64,000 nucleotides of DNA from Desulfobacillus sp041396245 (GCA_041396245.1 JAWKYW010000002.1:258733-322732), one strand, 5' to 3'. Counted from the first letter of the stretch, positions 47,222 through 56,987 are shown. Translations and numbers: made by a program. Notes: a model not told the origin generated them from the letters alone.

Positions 47222-49037
47222 TGAAGAACGTCGCGCCGGCTTCCGGCGCCGACTCCGCCCAGACGCGCCCGCCATGGCGTTCGACGACGCGCTTGACGAT
47301 CGCCAGGCCGACGCCGGTGCCGGGAAACTCCGATTCCCTGTGCATGCGCTGGAACACGCCGAACAGCTTGGCCGCGTAGCGCATATCGAAGCCGGCACCG
47401 TTGTCGCGAACGAAAACGACGCGCTCGCCATCGCGTTCCTCGACGCCGACTTCCACCTCGGCATCGTCGCGCTTGGCTGAAAACTTGAAGGCGTTGCCGA
47501 TCAGGTTGGCGAACACCTGGCGCAGCATGGCCGCATCGCCCGACACGACGGGAAGCGGGCCGAGCCTCACCCGGGTCGCCGGGTACTCCTCCTTCAGCTC
47601 CTTCGTCACGACCCGCGCCACTTCCGCCAGGTCGACATCCTCGCGGCGCAATTGCTCGCGCCCGAGGCGGGAGAACTGCAGCAGGTCGTCAATCAGCTCG
47701 CCCATCCTGACGGCGTTGTGCGCAATCCGGTCCAGCAGGGTGCGGCCGTTCGGCGTCAGGTTGTCCCGCTCTTCGGCGGTGAGAATGCTGGCGAACCCGT
47801 TGAGCGCGCGCAGCGGGGCGCGCAGATCGTGCGACACCGTGTAGGAAAAGGATTCCTGCTCGGCATTGGCGCGTTCGAGATCCGCGGTGCGCTCCGCCAC
47901 CCGCTGTTCCAGCGTCGAGGAAAGCAGGCGCAACTGCTCCTCCCGCTCCGCCAGCGAGTCGAGCGTCCGGTTGAGCTGTTTCGCCACCTCGGCGATCTCG
48001 GCCGGCCCCGCGGTCGGCAGGCGGGTCCCGATGCTGCCCTCTTCGATGGCCTTGGCTGCGGCGGCTATCCGCTCGGCAGGCAGGGTGATGCCGCGCGACA
48101 TCCGCCAGGCGAACAGCGACAGGATCATCAGCATGAGGAAAAACGGCGCGGCATGTTCAACGGTCACCTGGAGAACGCCCGCAACCATGCGTTCCGCAGG
48201 CAGCCCGGCCACCGCCAGCCAGTCCGTGCCCGCGATCGGGACAAAGCCCATGATTCTTTCACTCCCGTCCTTGTCGCTGGCCCGGATGACCCCCTGCCTC
48301 TTGGCAAGCATCTCGGCGACTGACGGAATATGGCGGAAATTCCGCCCGACTGTTTTCTCCGAGTCGCGCGAGCGGGCGATCACCGTACCGTCGCGATCGA
48401 GAATCGCATAGTAGTCGCTCTCCTCCGATGCCACCGAAGCGCTGCCCGCGAGGGGGTGAAGGTTCAACAGGTCGAGCGATACGCCGATCACCGTTCCCGG
48501 CTCCGATGAAGGATAAGCCATGAGCACCACCCACTCGCCCGAGACGGCGGACTGGTGCGGGGGGCCGACGATGAGCTTTCTCTCCGCAGCCGCCTGCCGC
48601 ACGACGCGTTGCGTGGCCTTTGGCACTTCCCTCATGCCCGGCGGCATGCCGATGGCGGCGCAGGCGAGGCGGCCGGCGGCATCGAACAGCACCAGGTTGG
48701 AGAATTGCTGATGGATGAGCCTGAAAGAAGTGAACAGCGGATCGCATTGCCCGCCCTCGCGCGCACCCAGCAGACGCCGTTCGGAAAGGCCGGACAACAG
48801 CCATTCCGCATCGGTCACCAGTCGCTCGGCATGCGCGGCGTTTATTTTCGCAAGGCCCAGCGCCATCTCCTCGATGCGGCGAACCTCCTCACGCACCTCG
48901 AAATAGATTTCGAAGCCGCCGAGAACGAGCAACGGCAGCGCCACGCCCAGAACCAGTTGCCGAAGCCTGCTGCGAATCGACCAGGACGGCCGCGAGGAAA
49001 TTTCAGGTGAAAGCGATGACGGAACGCTATTGCTCAT
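47208..49037 (-). CDS. Membrane-bound sensor histidine kinase with dCache-like and HAMP domains
   Basis: This is a protein of about 609 residues. It has TM1 (LRQLVLGVALPLLVLGGFEI) and a periplasmic double-Cache-like region of roughly 260 residues (LLSGLSERRLLGAREGGQCD; SDYYAILDRDGTVIARSRDS). TM2 (APFFLMLMILSLFAWRM), HAMP and a coiled coil (LLSSTLEQRVAERTADLERA) follow. HisKA has YTVSHDLRAPLRALNGF, and HATPase has NLIGNAFKFS, VRDNGAGFDM and GTGVGLAIV. I prefer the ATG at 49037, since the GTG at 49088 lies in the terminator hairpin 49068-49097. The kinase core is the third of the same phytochrome type in this window. The upstream neighbour on the same strand is a DUF3365 haem protein, a domain often fused to sensor kinases. 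No response regulator is near. Confidence 0.86.
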   Translation of the reverse strand: MSNSVPSSLSPEISSRPSWSIRSRLRQLVLGVALPLLVLGGFEIYFEVREEVRRIEEMALGLAKINAAHAERLVTDAEWLLSGLSERRLLGAREGGQCDPLFTSFRLIHQQFSNLVLFDAAGRLACAAIGMPPGMREVPKATQRVVRQAAAERKLIVGPPHQSAVSGEWVVLMAYPSSEPGTVIGVSLDLLNLHPLAGSASVASEESDYYAILDRDGTVIARSRDSEKTVGRNFRHIPSVAEMLAKRQGVIRASDKDGSERIMGFVPIAGTDWLAVAGLPAERMVAGVLQVTVEHAAPFFLMLMILSLFAWRMSRGITLPAERIAAAAKAIEEGSIGTRLPTAGPAEIAEVAKQLNRTLDSLAEREEQLRLLSSTLEQRVAERTADLERANAEQESFSYTVSHDLRAPLRALNGFASILTAEERDNLTPNGRTLLDRIAHNAVRMGELIDDLLQFSRLGREQLRREDVDLAEVARVVTKELKEEYPATRVRLGPLPVVSGDAAMLRQVFANLIGNAFKFSAKRDDAEVEVGVEERDGERVVFVRDNGAGFDMRYAAKLFGVFQRMHRESEFPGTGVGLAIVKRVVERHGGRVWAESAPEAGATFFITLP

Positions 49038-49067
49038 CGCAATCGCATCGCTTGAGACGCCAACAAA

Positions 49068-49097
49068 CCCCCCGCCGAGTTCATTCACGGCGGGGGG
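49068..49097 (-). terminator. Strong hairpin after the DUF3365 gene
   Basis: A perfect 10-bp stem, CCCCCCGCCG / CGGCGGGGGG, with loop AGTTCATTCA lies directly after the DUF3365 gene (minus strand), followed by GGGTTTGTT. The T tract is weak, so termination may be partial, allowing some read-through into the kinase gene. Confidence 0.7.
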
Positions 49098-49109
49098 CCT
49101 GCCGGGCTG

Positions 49110-49688
49110 TCAAAGGGGTTTCTTGATGGTGACGGCGCCGCGGATTTCGGCCGCGTGGTAGCCGGTGGCCTTGTCGTTCGGATACAGCTCGCCGAGCTTG
49201 GCCTTGACCTCCGGGCTGATGCGATCCGGCGTGCCGTGACAATTCAGGCACAGGTCCTGCGTCGGCAGGGCCTTCATGTAGCGGTACATCTTCTTGCCGT
49301 CGGCCATCACGACCTCGCCCTTCTCCAGCGAAGTCGGCTTCTCGCCGGCGGCGGCGCGCTTGTCGAACTCCCTCAGCACCGCCTCTTCCCAGGCGTCCGG
49401 CACGGCCTTCGGATTGCGGTTCTTCAGGCTGACGCGGCGAATCGCCCAGCCCGTCTTTTCCGAGGCAGCCTTGGCCATCTTCGGCGCCTTGTCGCGGCAC
49501 ACGCCGATGGCGCTGGCGGGGCCGCCCTTGTCGATTTCCTCTTTCAGCACGCCCAGAAGCTTGGGCGGCATGGCGGACGCCACGCCGCGGGCTTCCTCCA
49601 GCAGCTTCGCCTCATTGGCGAGTGCCGGGGCCACGACGATCGCGGCAAGAAGGGGAAGTAAGGTGCGCAGATTGCCTGTGATTCTCAT
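49110..49688 (-). CDS. DUF3365 (Tll0287-like) periplasmic haem protein
   Basis: This is a 192-residue protein with a Sec signal peptide (LRTLLPLLAAIVVAPALA, cleavage near residue 24). One c-type haem motif, CLNCH, lies at residues 147-151, followed by GTPDRISPEVKAKLGELYPN and DKATGYHAAEIRGAVTIKKP, typical of DUF3365. The family serves as haem-based redox or gas sensor domain, free or fused to kinases. A strong AGGAGGAAAC precedes the ATG at 49688. It lies upstream of the Cache histidine kinase on the same strand, with a hairpin between. A partner role in signalling is inference. Confidence 0.88.
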   Translation of the reverse strand: MRITGNLRTLLPLLAAIVVAPALANEAKLLEEARGVASAMPPKLLGVLKEEIDKGGPASAIGVCRDKAPKMAKAASEKTGWAIRRVSLKNRNPKAVPDAWEEAVLREFDKRAAAGEKPTSLEKGEVVMADGKKMYRYMKALPTQDLCLNCHGTPDRISPEVKAKLGELYPNDKATGYHAAEIRGAVTIKKPL

Positions 49689-49864
49689 GTTTCCTCCTGG
49701 GTGGTGTGGGAAGTCCTCTTCGCGCGTCGGCGCTGGTGCGTCATTGCCATATCGGCTTTTCAGCACGTTCGAATTTATTGTTTTTTTCCGGGACAATGCA
49801 TTGAATTTATCAATACCCGCATAGGGAGAAAGGTAAATAGGTCCGGCCCGGGGCAGAAGCCGGA

Positions 49865-51022
49865 TCAGACTTCGCGCAGTCGCTCCCCGGCGCGCGCCAG
49901 CGTCTCCTCGCCCTTGGCGAAGCAGAAGCGGATCACCTTGTCGTCGCGACCGTCGCGGTAGAACGCCGAAAAGGGGATCGCCGCGACGCCGTGCTCCTTC
50001 GTCAGGCGCTCGACGAAGGCGCGGTCCGGCTCGCCGGAAATCGCGTCGTAGCGCACCGACTGGAAGTAGGTGCCGGGACAAGGCAGCGGCACGAAGCGCG
50101 AGCCCTCCAGCTGCTTGCGGAAGAAGTCGCGCTTGGCTTGGTAAAAGTCGGCGAGGCCGATGTAGCGTTCCTTCTCCCGCATGAACTCCGCCAGCGCCAG
50201 CTGCATCGGATGGTTCACGCAGAAGACGACGAACTGGTGCGCCTTGCGGAACTCCGCCATCAGCTCGCGCGGCGCCAGGCAGTAGGCGATCTTCCAGCCG
50301 GTGACGTGGTAGGTCTTGCCGAACGAGGAGACGACGAAGCTCCGCTCCGCCAGCCCCGGGTAACGCACCACGCTCTCGTGCCTTTGCCCGTCGAAGACGA
50401 TATGTTCGTACACCTCGTCGGAGACGATCACGATGCCGGTGCCGCGCACGAGCGCCTCCAGTGCCCGCATGTCCTCCGCCGTCCACACCGCGCCGCTCGG
50501 ATTGTGCGGCGAGTTGATGATGATCATGCGCGTGTGCGGCGTGATGCGCGCGCGCACCTCGCCCCAGTCGGGACGGTAGTCGGGAAAAGTCAGCCTGCAC
50601 GGCACGGCGCGCCCGCCGTTCAGTTCGATCGACGGCACGTAGGAGTCGTACACCGGCTCGAAGACGATCACCTCGTCGCCGGGGCGCACCTGTGCCGCCA
50701 CCGCCGTGAAGATGGCCTGCGTCGCGCCGGCCGTGACGGTGATCTCCTGCTCGACGTCGTAAGTCAGTCCGTACAGCACGGCGACCTTTTCGGCGATGGC
50801 CTCGCGCAGCGGCGTTGCGCCGGCCATCAGCGCGTACTGGTTGGCGCCGGCGTGCATGTGTTTCGCCACGAGGTCGAACAGCGCCGGCGGCGCCGAGAAG
50901 TCGGGGAAGCCCTGCGACAGGTTGATGGCACCGTGCTGCGCCGCCAGGCGCGACATGACGCTGAAGATGGTGGTGCCCACCCAGGGCAGGCGCGATTCGA
51001 TCGCTGCGGGATAGTTCGGCAT
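49865..51022 (-). CDS. Methionine aminotransferase (YbdL-like PLP enzyme)
   Basis: This 385-residue fold-type I aminotransferase starts GTTIFSVMSRLAAQHGAINL, SQGFPDFSAP, the signature of YbdL/kynurenine aminotransferase-like methionine transaminases. It also has ANQYALMAGATPLREAIAEK, NSPHNPSGAVWTAEDM, SDEVYEHIVFDG and the PLP lysine in SSFGKTYHVTGWKIAY. It would convert 4-methylthio-2-oxobutyrate to methionine, or the reverse. It is divergent from mtnA with 74 bp between, so regulation may be shared. Specificity beyond the family is inference. Confidence 0.9.
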   Translation of the reverse strand: MPNYPAAIESRLPWVGTTIFSVMSRLAAQHGAINLSQGFPDFSAPPALFDLVAKHMHAGANQYALMAGATPLREAIAEKVAVLYGLTYDVEQEITVTAGATQAIFTAVAAQVRPGDEVIVFEPVYDSYVPSIELNGGRAVPCRLTFPDYRPDWGEVRARITPHTRMIIINSPHNPSGAVWTAEDMRALEALVRGTGIVIVSDEVYEHIVFDGQRHESVVRYPGLAERSFVVSSFGKTYHVTGWKIAYCLAPRELMAEFRKAHQFVVFCVNHPMQLALAEFMREKERYIGLADFYQAKRDFFRKQLEGSRFVPLPCPGTYFQSVRYDAISGEPDRAFVERLTKEHGVAAIPFSAFYRDGRDDKVIRFCFAKGEETLARAGERLREV

Positions 51023-51096
51023 GGCGGAATTGTGCCACGGCCGCCGCCTGCCGTGCCGCGCGGGGGATGGCAGTTGCGTAAGCTACAATCGCTTCC

Positions 51097-52148
<1,052 letters not shown>

Positions 52149-52152
<4 letters not shown>

Positions 52153-52787
52153 CGCAAGCGGCTTGGCGCGAAGGCATCGTCGCCGCCGCCCGCGCCCTCG
52201 CGGCGCACGGCCTCAACCGCGGCAGCGCCGGCAACGTCAGCACGCGCTGGCAGGACGGCTTCCTCGTCACCCCGACCGGCCTCGACTGCGAGGCGATGCG
52301 GCCGGACGACATCGTGCCGATGGCCATGGACGGCAGCTGGCAGGGCGCGCGCAAGCCCTCCTCCGAGTGGCGCTTCCACCGCGACCTGTACGCCGCCCGG
52401 CCCGAGGCCGGCGCCATCGTGCACGCCCACGCGCCCTTCGCCACGGCGCTGGCCTGCCTTCGCGCCGACATCCCGCCCTTCCACTACATGATCGCGCGCT
52501 TCGGCGGCAACAGCGTGCGCTGCGCCGCCTATGCCACCTTCGGCACGCAGGCCCTGTCCGACGCCGCGCTGGCCGCGCTCGAAGGCCGCTGCGCCTGCCT
52601 GCTCGCCAACCACGGCCTGCTGGTGTTCGGCCGCGACCTGCGCCAGGCGGTCGACCTCGCCGTCGAGTTCGAATCGCTGTGCGAGCAGTACTGGCGGGCG
52701 CTGCAGATCGGCCGGCCGGTGCTGCTGTCGGACGCCGAGATGGAAGTCGTGCTGGAGAAATTCAGGACCTACGGGCAGCAGCAGTAG
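52149..52787 (+). CDS. Class II aldolase/dehydratase-like protein coupled to mtnA
   Basis: This 212-residue protein of the AraD/fuculose aldolase family has NRGSAGNVSTRWQDGFLVTP, KPSSEWRFHRDLYAARPEAG, the zinc motif IVHAHAPFATALAC, and LLANHGLLVFGRDL with the third His. Next to mtnA two roles are likely. One is MtnB-type dehydratase in the universal methionine salvage pathway. The other is the Ald2-type aldolase that cleaves methylthioribulose-1-phosphate to dihydroxyacetone phosphate and 2-methylthioacetaldehyde (DHAP shunt). The motif GNVS and overall length fit Ald2/fuculose aldolases slightly better. Genes mtnC and mtnD are not in the window. Confidence 0.85.
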
Positions 52788-52898
52788 TCGATTCGCCTTC
52801 CAGCGCGCGGCGTCGGCTTCGTTCCAGAGGCTTTGCATGGCATTCGACGTTTGCCGGAGCGGGGCCGGACCGTACCACTTGCGGAATGCACGCGCGAA

Positions 52899-53825
52899 CT
52901 ACCCCGTGGCCGCCTCGCCCAGCAGCCAGTCGACGAAAACGCGCACCGACGGCCGCTCCGCGGCATGCGCCGCGGTCGTGACAACGTAGCGACCGCCGAT
53001 GGCAACGCTGCGCTCCTGGCCGAACGGCGCCACCAGCGTGCCCCCGTCGAGGTGGCGCTGCACCAGCAGATGCCGCCCGAGGGCGACACCGGCACCGTCG
53101 AGCGCCGCCTGGATCACCTGGTCGTAGTGGCCGAAGCTCAGCGTCGCGGCGGGCGCGAGCCCCGCCAGCTTCATCGCCTCGAGCCAGCGCGGCCAGTCGC
53201 TCCAGTGCTGGGGCATGTCGTCGGGAGCAAACAGCAGCAGCGTGTGCCTGGCGAGATCCTCCGGCTTCTTCAGCGGCCGGTCGCGGCGCCTGAGCAGTTG
53301 CGGCGCACAGACCGGGAACAGCCGCTCGGTCATCAGCTCGATCGCCCCGGGCGGCAACGCCCCGCCCGCAATGTGGCGTATGCCCACGTCGATCTGCTCG
53401 CGCTCGAGATTCACCACCCGGTTGGTGGCGGCCACGCGCACGCTGATGTCCGGATGCAGGGCGGCGAAGCGCGGCAGCCGCGGCACGACCCAGAACGAGG
53501 CGAACGGCACGTTGGTGGTGATGGTCACCACGCCGCCGGCCGGTTCGGTGACTGCCTCGATGCCCCGATCGATCAGGCGCAGCGCCTCGCTCACGGATCG
53601 GTAGAGAACCAGCCCGGCATCGGTAAGTTCCAGTCCACGGTGTATGCGATTGAACAGGCGCACCTCGAGCCGCGACTCGAGCAGCTTGATCTCGCGGCTG
53701 ATGGCCGACTGGGTCAGGCTCAGCTCGTCCGCGGCGCGCGTGAAGCTCAGATGGCGTGCGGCCGCCTCGAAGCCCTTGAGCAGATCCAGGGAAAAATGCA
53801 GCCGGCACGGATTACCCATTCCCAT
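52899..53825 (-). CDS. LysR-family regulator (GcvA-like)
   Basis: This 308-residue regulator has an N-terminal winged HTH (LLKGFEAAARHLSFTRAADE, LSLTQSAISREIKLLESRLE, RLFNRIHRGLELTDAG) and a periplasmic-binding-type effector domain. The latter has the GcvA-type features FASFWVVPRLPRFAALHPDI, VDVGIRHIAGG and GAGVALGRHLLVQRHL. It is divergent from the DUF2917 gene (98 bp). A GATCA/TGATC palindrome just upstream of the start could be its binding site. The ATG at 53825 or one six bases downstream is equally possible. The target is probably the divergent DUF2917 gene. Confidence 0.9.
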   Translation of the reverse strand: MGMGNPCRLHFSLDLLKGFEAAARHLSFTRAADELSLTQSAISREIKLLESRLEVRLFNRIHRGLELTDAGLVLYRSVSEALRLIDRGIEAVTEPAGGVVTITTNVPFASFWVVPRLPRFAALHPDISVRVAATNRVVNLEREQIDVGIRHIAGGALPPGAIELMTERLFPVCAPQLLRRRDRPLKKPEDLARHTLLLFAPDDMPQHWSDWPRWLEAMKLAGLAPAATLSFGHYDQVIQAALDGAGVALGRHLLVQRHLDGGTLVAPFGQERSVAIGGRYVVTTAAHAAERPSVRVFVDWLLGEAATG

Positions 53826-53838
53826 AACTCATGGATTG

Positions 53839-53852
53839 GATCAGAAATGATC
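53839..53852. promoter_or_regulatory. LysR-type operator candidate
   Basis: GATCA and TGATC flank GAAA in the LysR/DUF2917 divergent region. The short symmetric arms with AT-type centre suit a LysR half-site pair, but the match to T-N11-A is loose. Confidence 0.35.
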
Positions 53853-53923
53853 GTTTGAAGACGTTCGTGTGCAAGACCAAAATGCCTTCCAAGCACCACA
53901 CCTTAACAGAGAAGGAGACGAAA

Positions 53924-54211
53924 ATGAACGTCGATACCCGTGCCGCCGGCATCGCCCTGGCCAGACGTGAATCCATGATCCTGAATGATGCCAACGTGAA
54001 AATCACCTGCCGTCACGGCTGCCTCTGGCTGACCGAGCGCCACGGCAGCGAGGACATCGTGCTCGAGCCGGGCCAGTCCCACGTCTCGCGCGCCCCGGGC
54101 GTCGTCATCGAGGCCTTGCGGGCGTCCGGCTTCGAACTGCGCACGCTCCGCCCCGGCGCCGCTGCGCCCGGGCTGCCGGCCTGGACCGGTGCGGCGCTGT
54201 CCGCTTCCTGA
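53924..54211 (+). CDS. DUF2917 domain protein
   Basis: This 95-residue protein fits the DUF2917 family, which is of unknown function: LARRESMILNDANVKITCRH, GCLWLTERHGSEDIVLEPGQ, then a Pro/Ala-rich tail. The family pattern is a beta-rich cupin-like module of about 60 residues with a conserved GxxWxT-like core. It has no signal peptide. The start ATG follows AAGGAG eight bases upstream, a strong site. It is likely controlled by the divergent LysR regulator. Confidence 0.78.
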   Translation: MNVDTRAAGIALARRESMILNDANVKITCRHGCLWLTERHGSEDIVLEPGQSHVSRAPGVVIEALRASGFELRTLRPGAAAPGLPAWTGAALSAS

Positions 54212-54302
54212 TCCGGTGAAGAGGGCATGCCGATCCCCGTTGCGGAAAGTCAGGCTCTGCGGGACGGCGAGCGACCGTCGCACAGGCCGCTGCCGCTGTG
54301 GC

Positions 54303-55172
54303 TCATTGCGACTCCCGCTCCAGCACCTTGAGCAGAACGGAGGTGTCCTCCCGCCCCCAGCCGTGCGCCATCAGCGCGTTGAGCTGCTGCCACACCTGCG
54401 CGGCGATGGGCAGCGGCGCGCCGAGGGCGTGGGCCTCGTTCATGAGGATGGCGAAGTCCTTGTGGTGCAGGCGCGCTTCGACGCCGGCCGCGAAGTCGCG
54501 CGCCGCCATCTTCGCGCCGAAAACCTCCACCACACGGCTGGCCGCCGAGCCGCCGGAGATCGCCGCGGCGACGCGCGCCGGATCGACGCCGGCTTTCTCC
54601 GCCAGCAGCATCGCCTCCGCCACCGCCTCGATGCACGACACCATGATCATCTGGTTGCAGGCCTTGGCCACCTGGCCGGCGCCGCTCGGGCCGATGTGCA
54701 CGAGGGTCTTGCCGAGCTTCTCCAGCAGCGGCCGCACGCGCTCGAGCACATCGGCCTTGCCGCCGGCCATGATCGCCAGCGTGGCGTTGCGCGCGCCGAC
54801 CTCGCCGCCGGAGACCGGCGCATCGATCGCCTCGATGCCGCGCTCGGCCAGCCGCGCCGCGATGCGCCGCGCCGTCCCGGGCGGGATGGTGCCCATGTCG
54901 ACCAGCACCGTGCCCGGTCTTGCGCCATGGAGGATGCCGTGCTCGCCGAGGGCGACTTCCTCGACGTCGGCGCCGGTGGTGACGACGGTGAACACCACCT
55001 CGCTGTGCGCCGCCACTTCCGCCGGCGTGGCACGCCGCGTTGCGCCGGCCTCGACCAGCGGCTGCGCCGCTTCGGCGCGGCGGGCATAAACCGACAGCGT
55101 GTGTCCGGCCTTGAGAAGGTGCAGGGCCATCGGCCGCCCCATGGCGCCGAGGCCGATGAAGCCTACGTTCAT
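54303..55172 (-). CDS. NAD(P)-dependent beta-hydroxyacid dehydrogenase (HIBADH family), copy 1
   Basis: This is a 289-residue protein. Its Rossmann motif is GFIGLGAMGRPMALHLLKAG, followed by TVLVDMGTIPPGTARRIAAR, the substrate-binding DAPVSGGEVGARNATLAIMA and the catalytic lysine in SGAGQVAKACNQMIMVSC. Members include 3-hydroxyisobutyrate dehydrogenase and tartronate semialdehyde reductase. The next gene upstream is a paralogue of similar length, with a palindromic repeat between them. The substrates of the two may differ; relation to the glycolate/glycerate genes far upstream is inference. Confidence 0.9.
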   Translation of the reverse strand: MNVGFIGLGAMGRPMALHLLKAGHTLSVYARRAEAAQPLVEAGATRRATPAEVAAHSEVVFTVVTTGADVEEVALGEHGILHGARPGTVLVDMGTIPPGTARRIAARLAERGIEAIDAPVSGGEVGARNATLAIMAGGKADVLERVRPLLEKLGKTLVHIGPSGAGQVAKACNQMIMVSCIEAVAEAMLLAEKAGVDPARVAAAISGGSAASRVVEVFGAKMAARDFAAGVEARLHHKDFAILMNEAHALGAPLPIAAQVWQQLNALMAHGWGREDTSVLLKVLERESQ

Positions 55173-55189
55173 GGTTTAGGAGACACCTT

Positions 55190-55261
55190 GTCATTCCCGC
55201 GAACGCGGGAATCCAGCGTCTTTCCGAACGCCACTGGATCCCCGCTTTCGCGGGGATGACA
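55190..55261. repeat. Palindromic repeat, CATTCCCGC...GCGGGAATCCAG type
   Basis: CATTCCCGCGAACGCGGGAA and, inverted, CTGGATCCCCGCTTTCGCGG form paired hairpins with TGTCAT/ATGACA edges. It lies between the two dehydrogenase genes. The related copy at 16538 shares the CATTCCCGC core. Confidence 0.88.
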
Positions 55262-55275
55262 GACCAACGCCAAGC

Positions 55276-56154
55276 TCATTCGGGAACGCCCGCCATCTTC
55301 TCGACCACCTTGATCACCGCCATGTTGTCCTCCTCGCCCATGCCGCTGCCGACCATGGCGTTGAACAGCTGCGAGGCGACGGCGGCGCCCGGCATGGCCA
55401 GGCCGAGTTCATGCGCGCTCTGCAGGACGATGCGCAGGTCCTTCTGCTGCATCCAGGCCTTGAAGCCGGGCTTCCAGTTGCGTTCGAGCATCTTCTTGCC
55501 GTGGTGGTCGAGGATCTTGCTGTTGGCGAAGCCGCCGAGCAGCGCCTCGCGCACCCTGGCGCCGTCCACGCCCGACTTCTTCGCGAAAGTCAGCGCCTCC
55601 GCCACGGCGAGCATGGTCATCGCCACCACCGTCTGGTTGCAGGCCTTGGTCACCTGGCCGGCGCCGGGGCCGCCGACCAGCGTCACGCTCTTGCCCATCA
55701 GTTCATAGAAAGGTTTCGCCTTCTCGAAGGCCGCTTCCTCGCCGCCGACCATGAAGCTCAGCGCGGCGTTGATGGCGCCGACCTCGCCGCCGGACACCGG
55801 CGCGTCGAGGAAATGCATGCCGTGCCCGGCCAGCCGCGTGGCGATGCTGCGCGCCGCGGCCGGCGCGATGGTGCTGGAATCCGACACCACCAGGCCGCGC
55901 CTGCCCGACTCGGCAATGCCGCCCGGGCCGAAGCAGACTGCCTCCACGTCGGGCGCATCGGCGACGCAGATGAACACCATCCCGGCGTGCTTCGCCACCT
56001 CGGCCGGGCTGACATGCGCCTGGGCGCCGAGTTCGGCGAAGGGCTCGAGCGAGGCGGCGCGGCGCGCCCAGAGGTGCAGGGTGTGGCCGCCGCGGGCGAG
56101 GTTGAGGGCCATGGGGCGGCCCATGAGGCCGAGGCCGATGAATCCGATGTCCAT
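55276..56154 (-). CDS. NAD(P)-dependent beta-hydroxyacid dehydrogenase (tartronate semialdehyde reductase-like), copy 2
   Basis: This 292-residue paralogue of the gene downstream has GFIGLGLMGRPMALNLARGG, SDSSTIAPAAARSIATRLAG, DAPVSGGEVGAINAALSFMV and the catalytic lysine in GAGQVTKACNQTVVAMTMLA. The C-terminal helix region (DLRIVLQSAHELGLAMPGAA) is the GarR/GlxR type. It would reduce tartronate semialdehyde to D-glycerate, linking glyoxylate carboligase to glycerate 2-kinase. This fits the glcDEF and kinase genes in the window, but 45 kb separates them, and 3-hydroxyisobutyrate remains possible. Confidence 0.9.
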   Translation of the reverse strand: MDIGFIGLGLMGRPMALNLARGGHTLHLWARRAASLEPFAELGAQAHVSPAEVAKHAGMVFICVADAPDVEAVCFGPGGIAESGRRGLVVSDSSTIAPAAARSIATRLAGHGMHFLDAPVSGGEVGAINAALSFMVGGEEAAFEKAKPFYELMGKSVTLVGGPGAGQVTKACNQTVVAMTMLAVAEALTFAKKSGVDGARVREALLGGFANSKILDHHGKKMLERNWKPGFKAWMQQKDLRIVLQSAHELGLAMPGAAVASQLFNAMVGSGMGEEDNMAVIKVVEKMAGVPE

Positions 56155-56164
56155 GAGATTTCCT

Positions 56165-56965
56165 TCAGTGGCGGATGAACAGATCGTAGAGCGTCAGGAT
56201 GATTTCGAAGACGATGAGGATGACGATGTACCACTCGACCCGGATGCTGTGGCGCGCCGAGATCAGCTCCTGCACGCTTTGCGCCGTGTGCGAGAGCAGG
56301 TTCATCTTGCGTTCCAGCGCCAGGTGGCGCTCGCGGATCTCGAACTCGTCCTGCAGGCGCGCGAAGAGCCCTTCCAGGGCGGGCTGCTCCCACAGCAGCT
56401 CGGGCTTCTCGCTGATCTCGGCGCGGCCGACCATGCGGCTCTCGATCAGCAGCATGGCGCCGATGTCCTTCAGCAGCGCCCGCTCCTGGCCGGGGATGCG
56501 GCCCTTTTCGGCGAGGTCCCTGGCCAGCGGCTCGACGCGGTCGAACTCGGCCGCCACGCGCGTCTCGTAGAGCGCCAGCAGCACGCTCTTGGAAAGGATG
56601 TCGGCCACCAGCTGCAGGCGCTCGATCGAGCAGGCCTCGAAGACGATGCCGCCCGGCTTGACGCCGTCCCGCGACTGCGCCTCGACGGCGATGTCGATTT
56701 CCTCGGTCTCGGGCTGCTCGTAGGGCCGCGTCACGAAGGGCCGCAGCCGTTCGAGGAAGGACACCTCCTCCATCGGCGCGACGTCGAAGAACACCGCAAC
56801 GCCATCGCGGAACACCACCGCCACGCCGCCGCCCTGCACCTCGATGGCGAGCGGGCTGGTGGCCAGCGCGTTGGCGCTGCCGAGGGCGCGCAGGTCGAGT
56901 CGTTCGCCGACCAGCACGGCGCGCGCCTTGAAGGCGCTCTTGCGGAAAAGGGGCAGGTTCTCCAT
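56165..56965 (-). CDS. RMD1/DUF155-family protein with C-terminal membrane anchor
   Basis: This 266-residue protein matches the RMD1/sif2 (DUF155) family, known from yeast mitochondria and many bacteria. It shows FKARAVLVGERLDLRALGS, VVFRDGVAVFF, an acidic middle part, EFDRVEPLARDLAEKGRIPG, LLWEQPALEGLFARLQDEFE, a coiled coil (IRERHLALERKMNLLSHTAQ) and a final membrane helix (WYIVILIVFEIILTLYDLFI). The family function in bacteria is unknown. The ATG at 56965 begins homology. It lies 10 bp downstream-oriented from the dehydrogenase gene (same strand) and is divergent from nirBDC. Confidence 0.85.
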   Translation of the reverse strand: MENLPLFRKSAFKARAVLVGERLDLRALGSANALATSPLAIEVQGGGVAVVFRDGVAVFFDVAPMEEVSFLERLRPFVTRPYEQPETEEIDIAVEAQSRDGVKPGGIVFEACSIERLQLVADILSKSVLLALYETRVAAEFDRVEPLARDLAEKGRIPGQERALLKDIGAMLLIESRMVGRAEISEKPELLWEQPALEGLFARLQDEFEIRERHLALERKMNLLSHTAQSVQELISARHSIRVEWYIVILIVFEIILTLYDLFIRH

Positions 56966-56987
56966 GACGGATAGTGTCGCACAACCG

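Noticed and set aside
51080..51096. TACAAT before mtnA as a firm promoter
   Set aside because: The -10 resemblance is good, but no -35 is visible at 16-18 bases and the leader would be only about eight bases, so it is mentioned only as a possibility.
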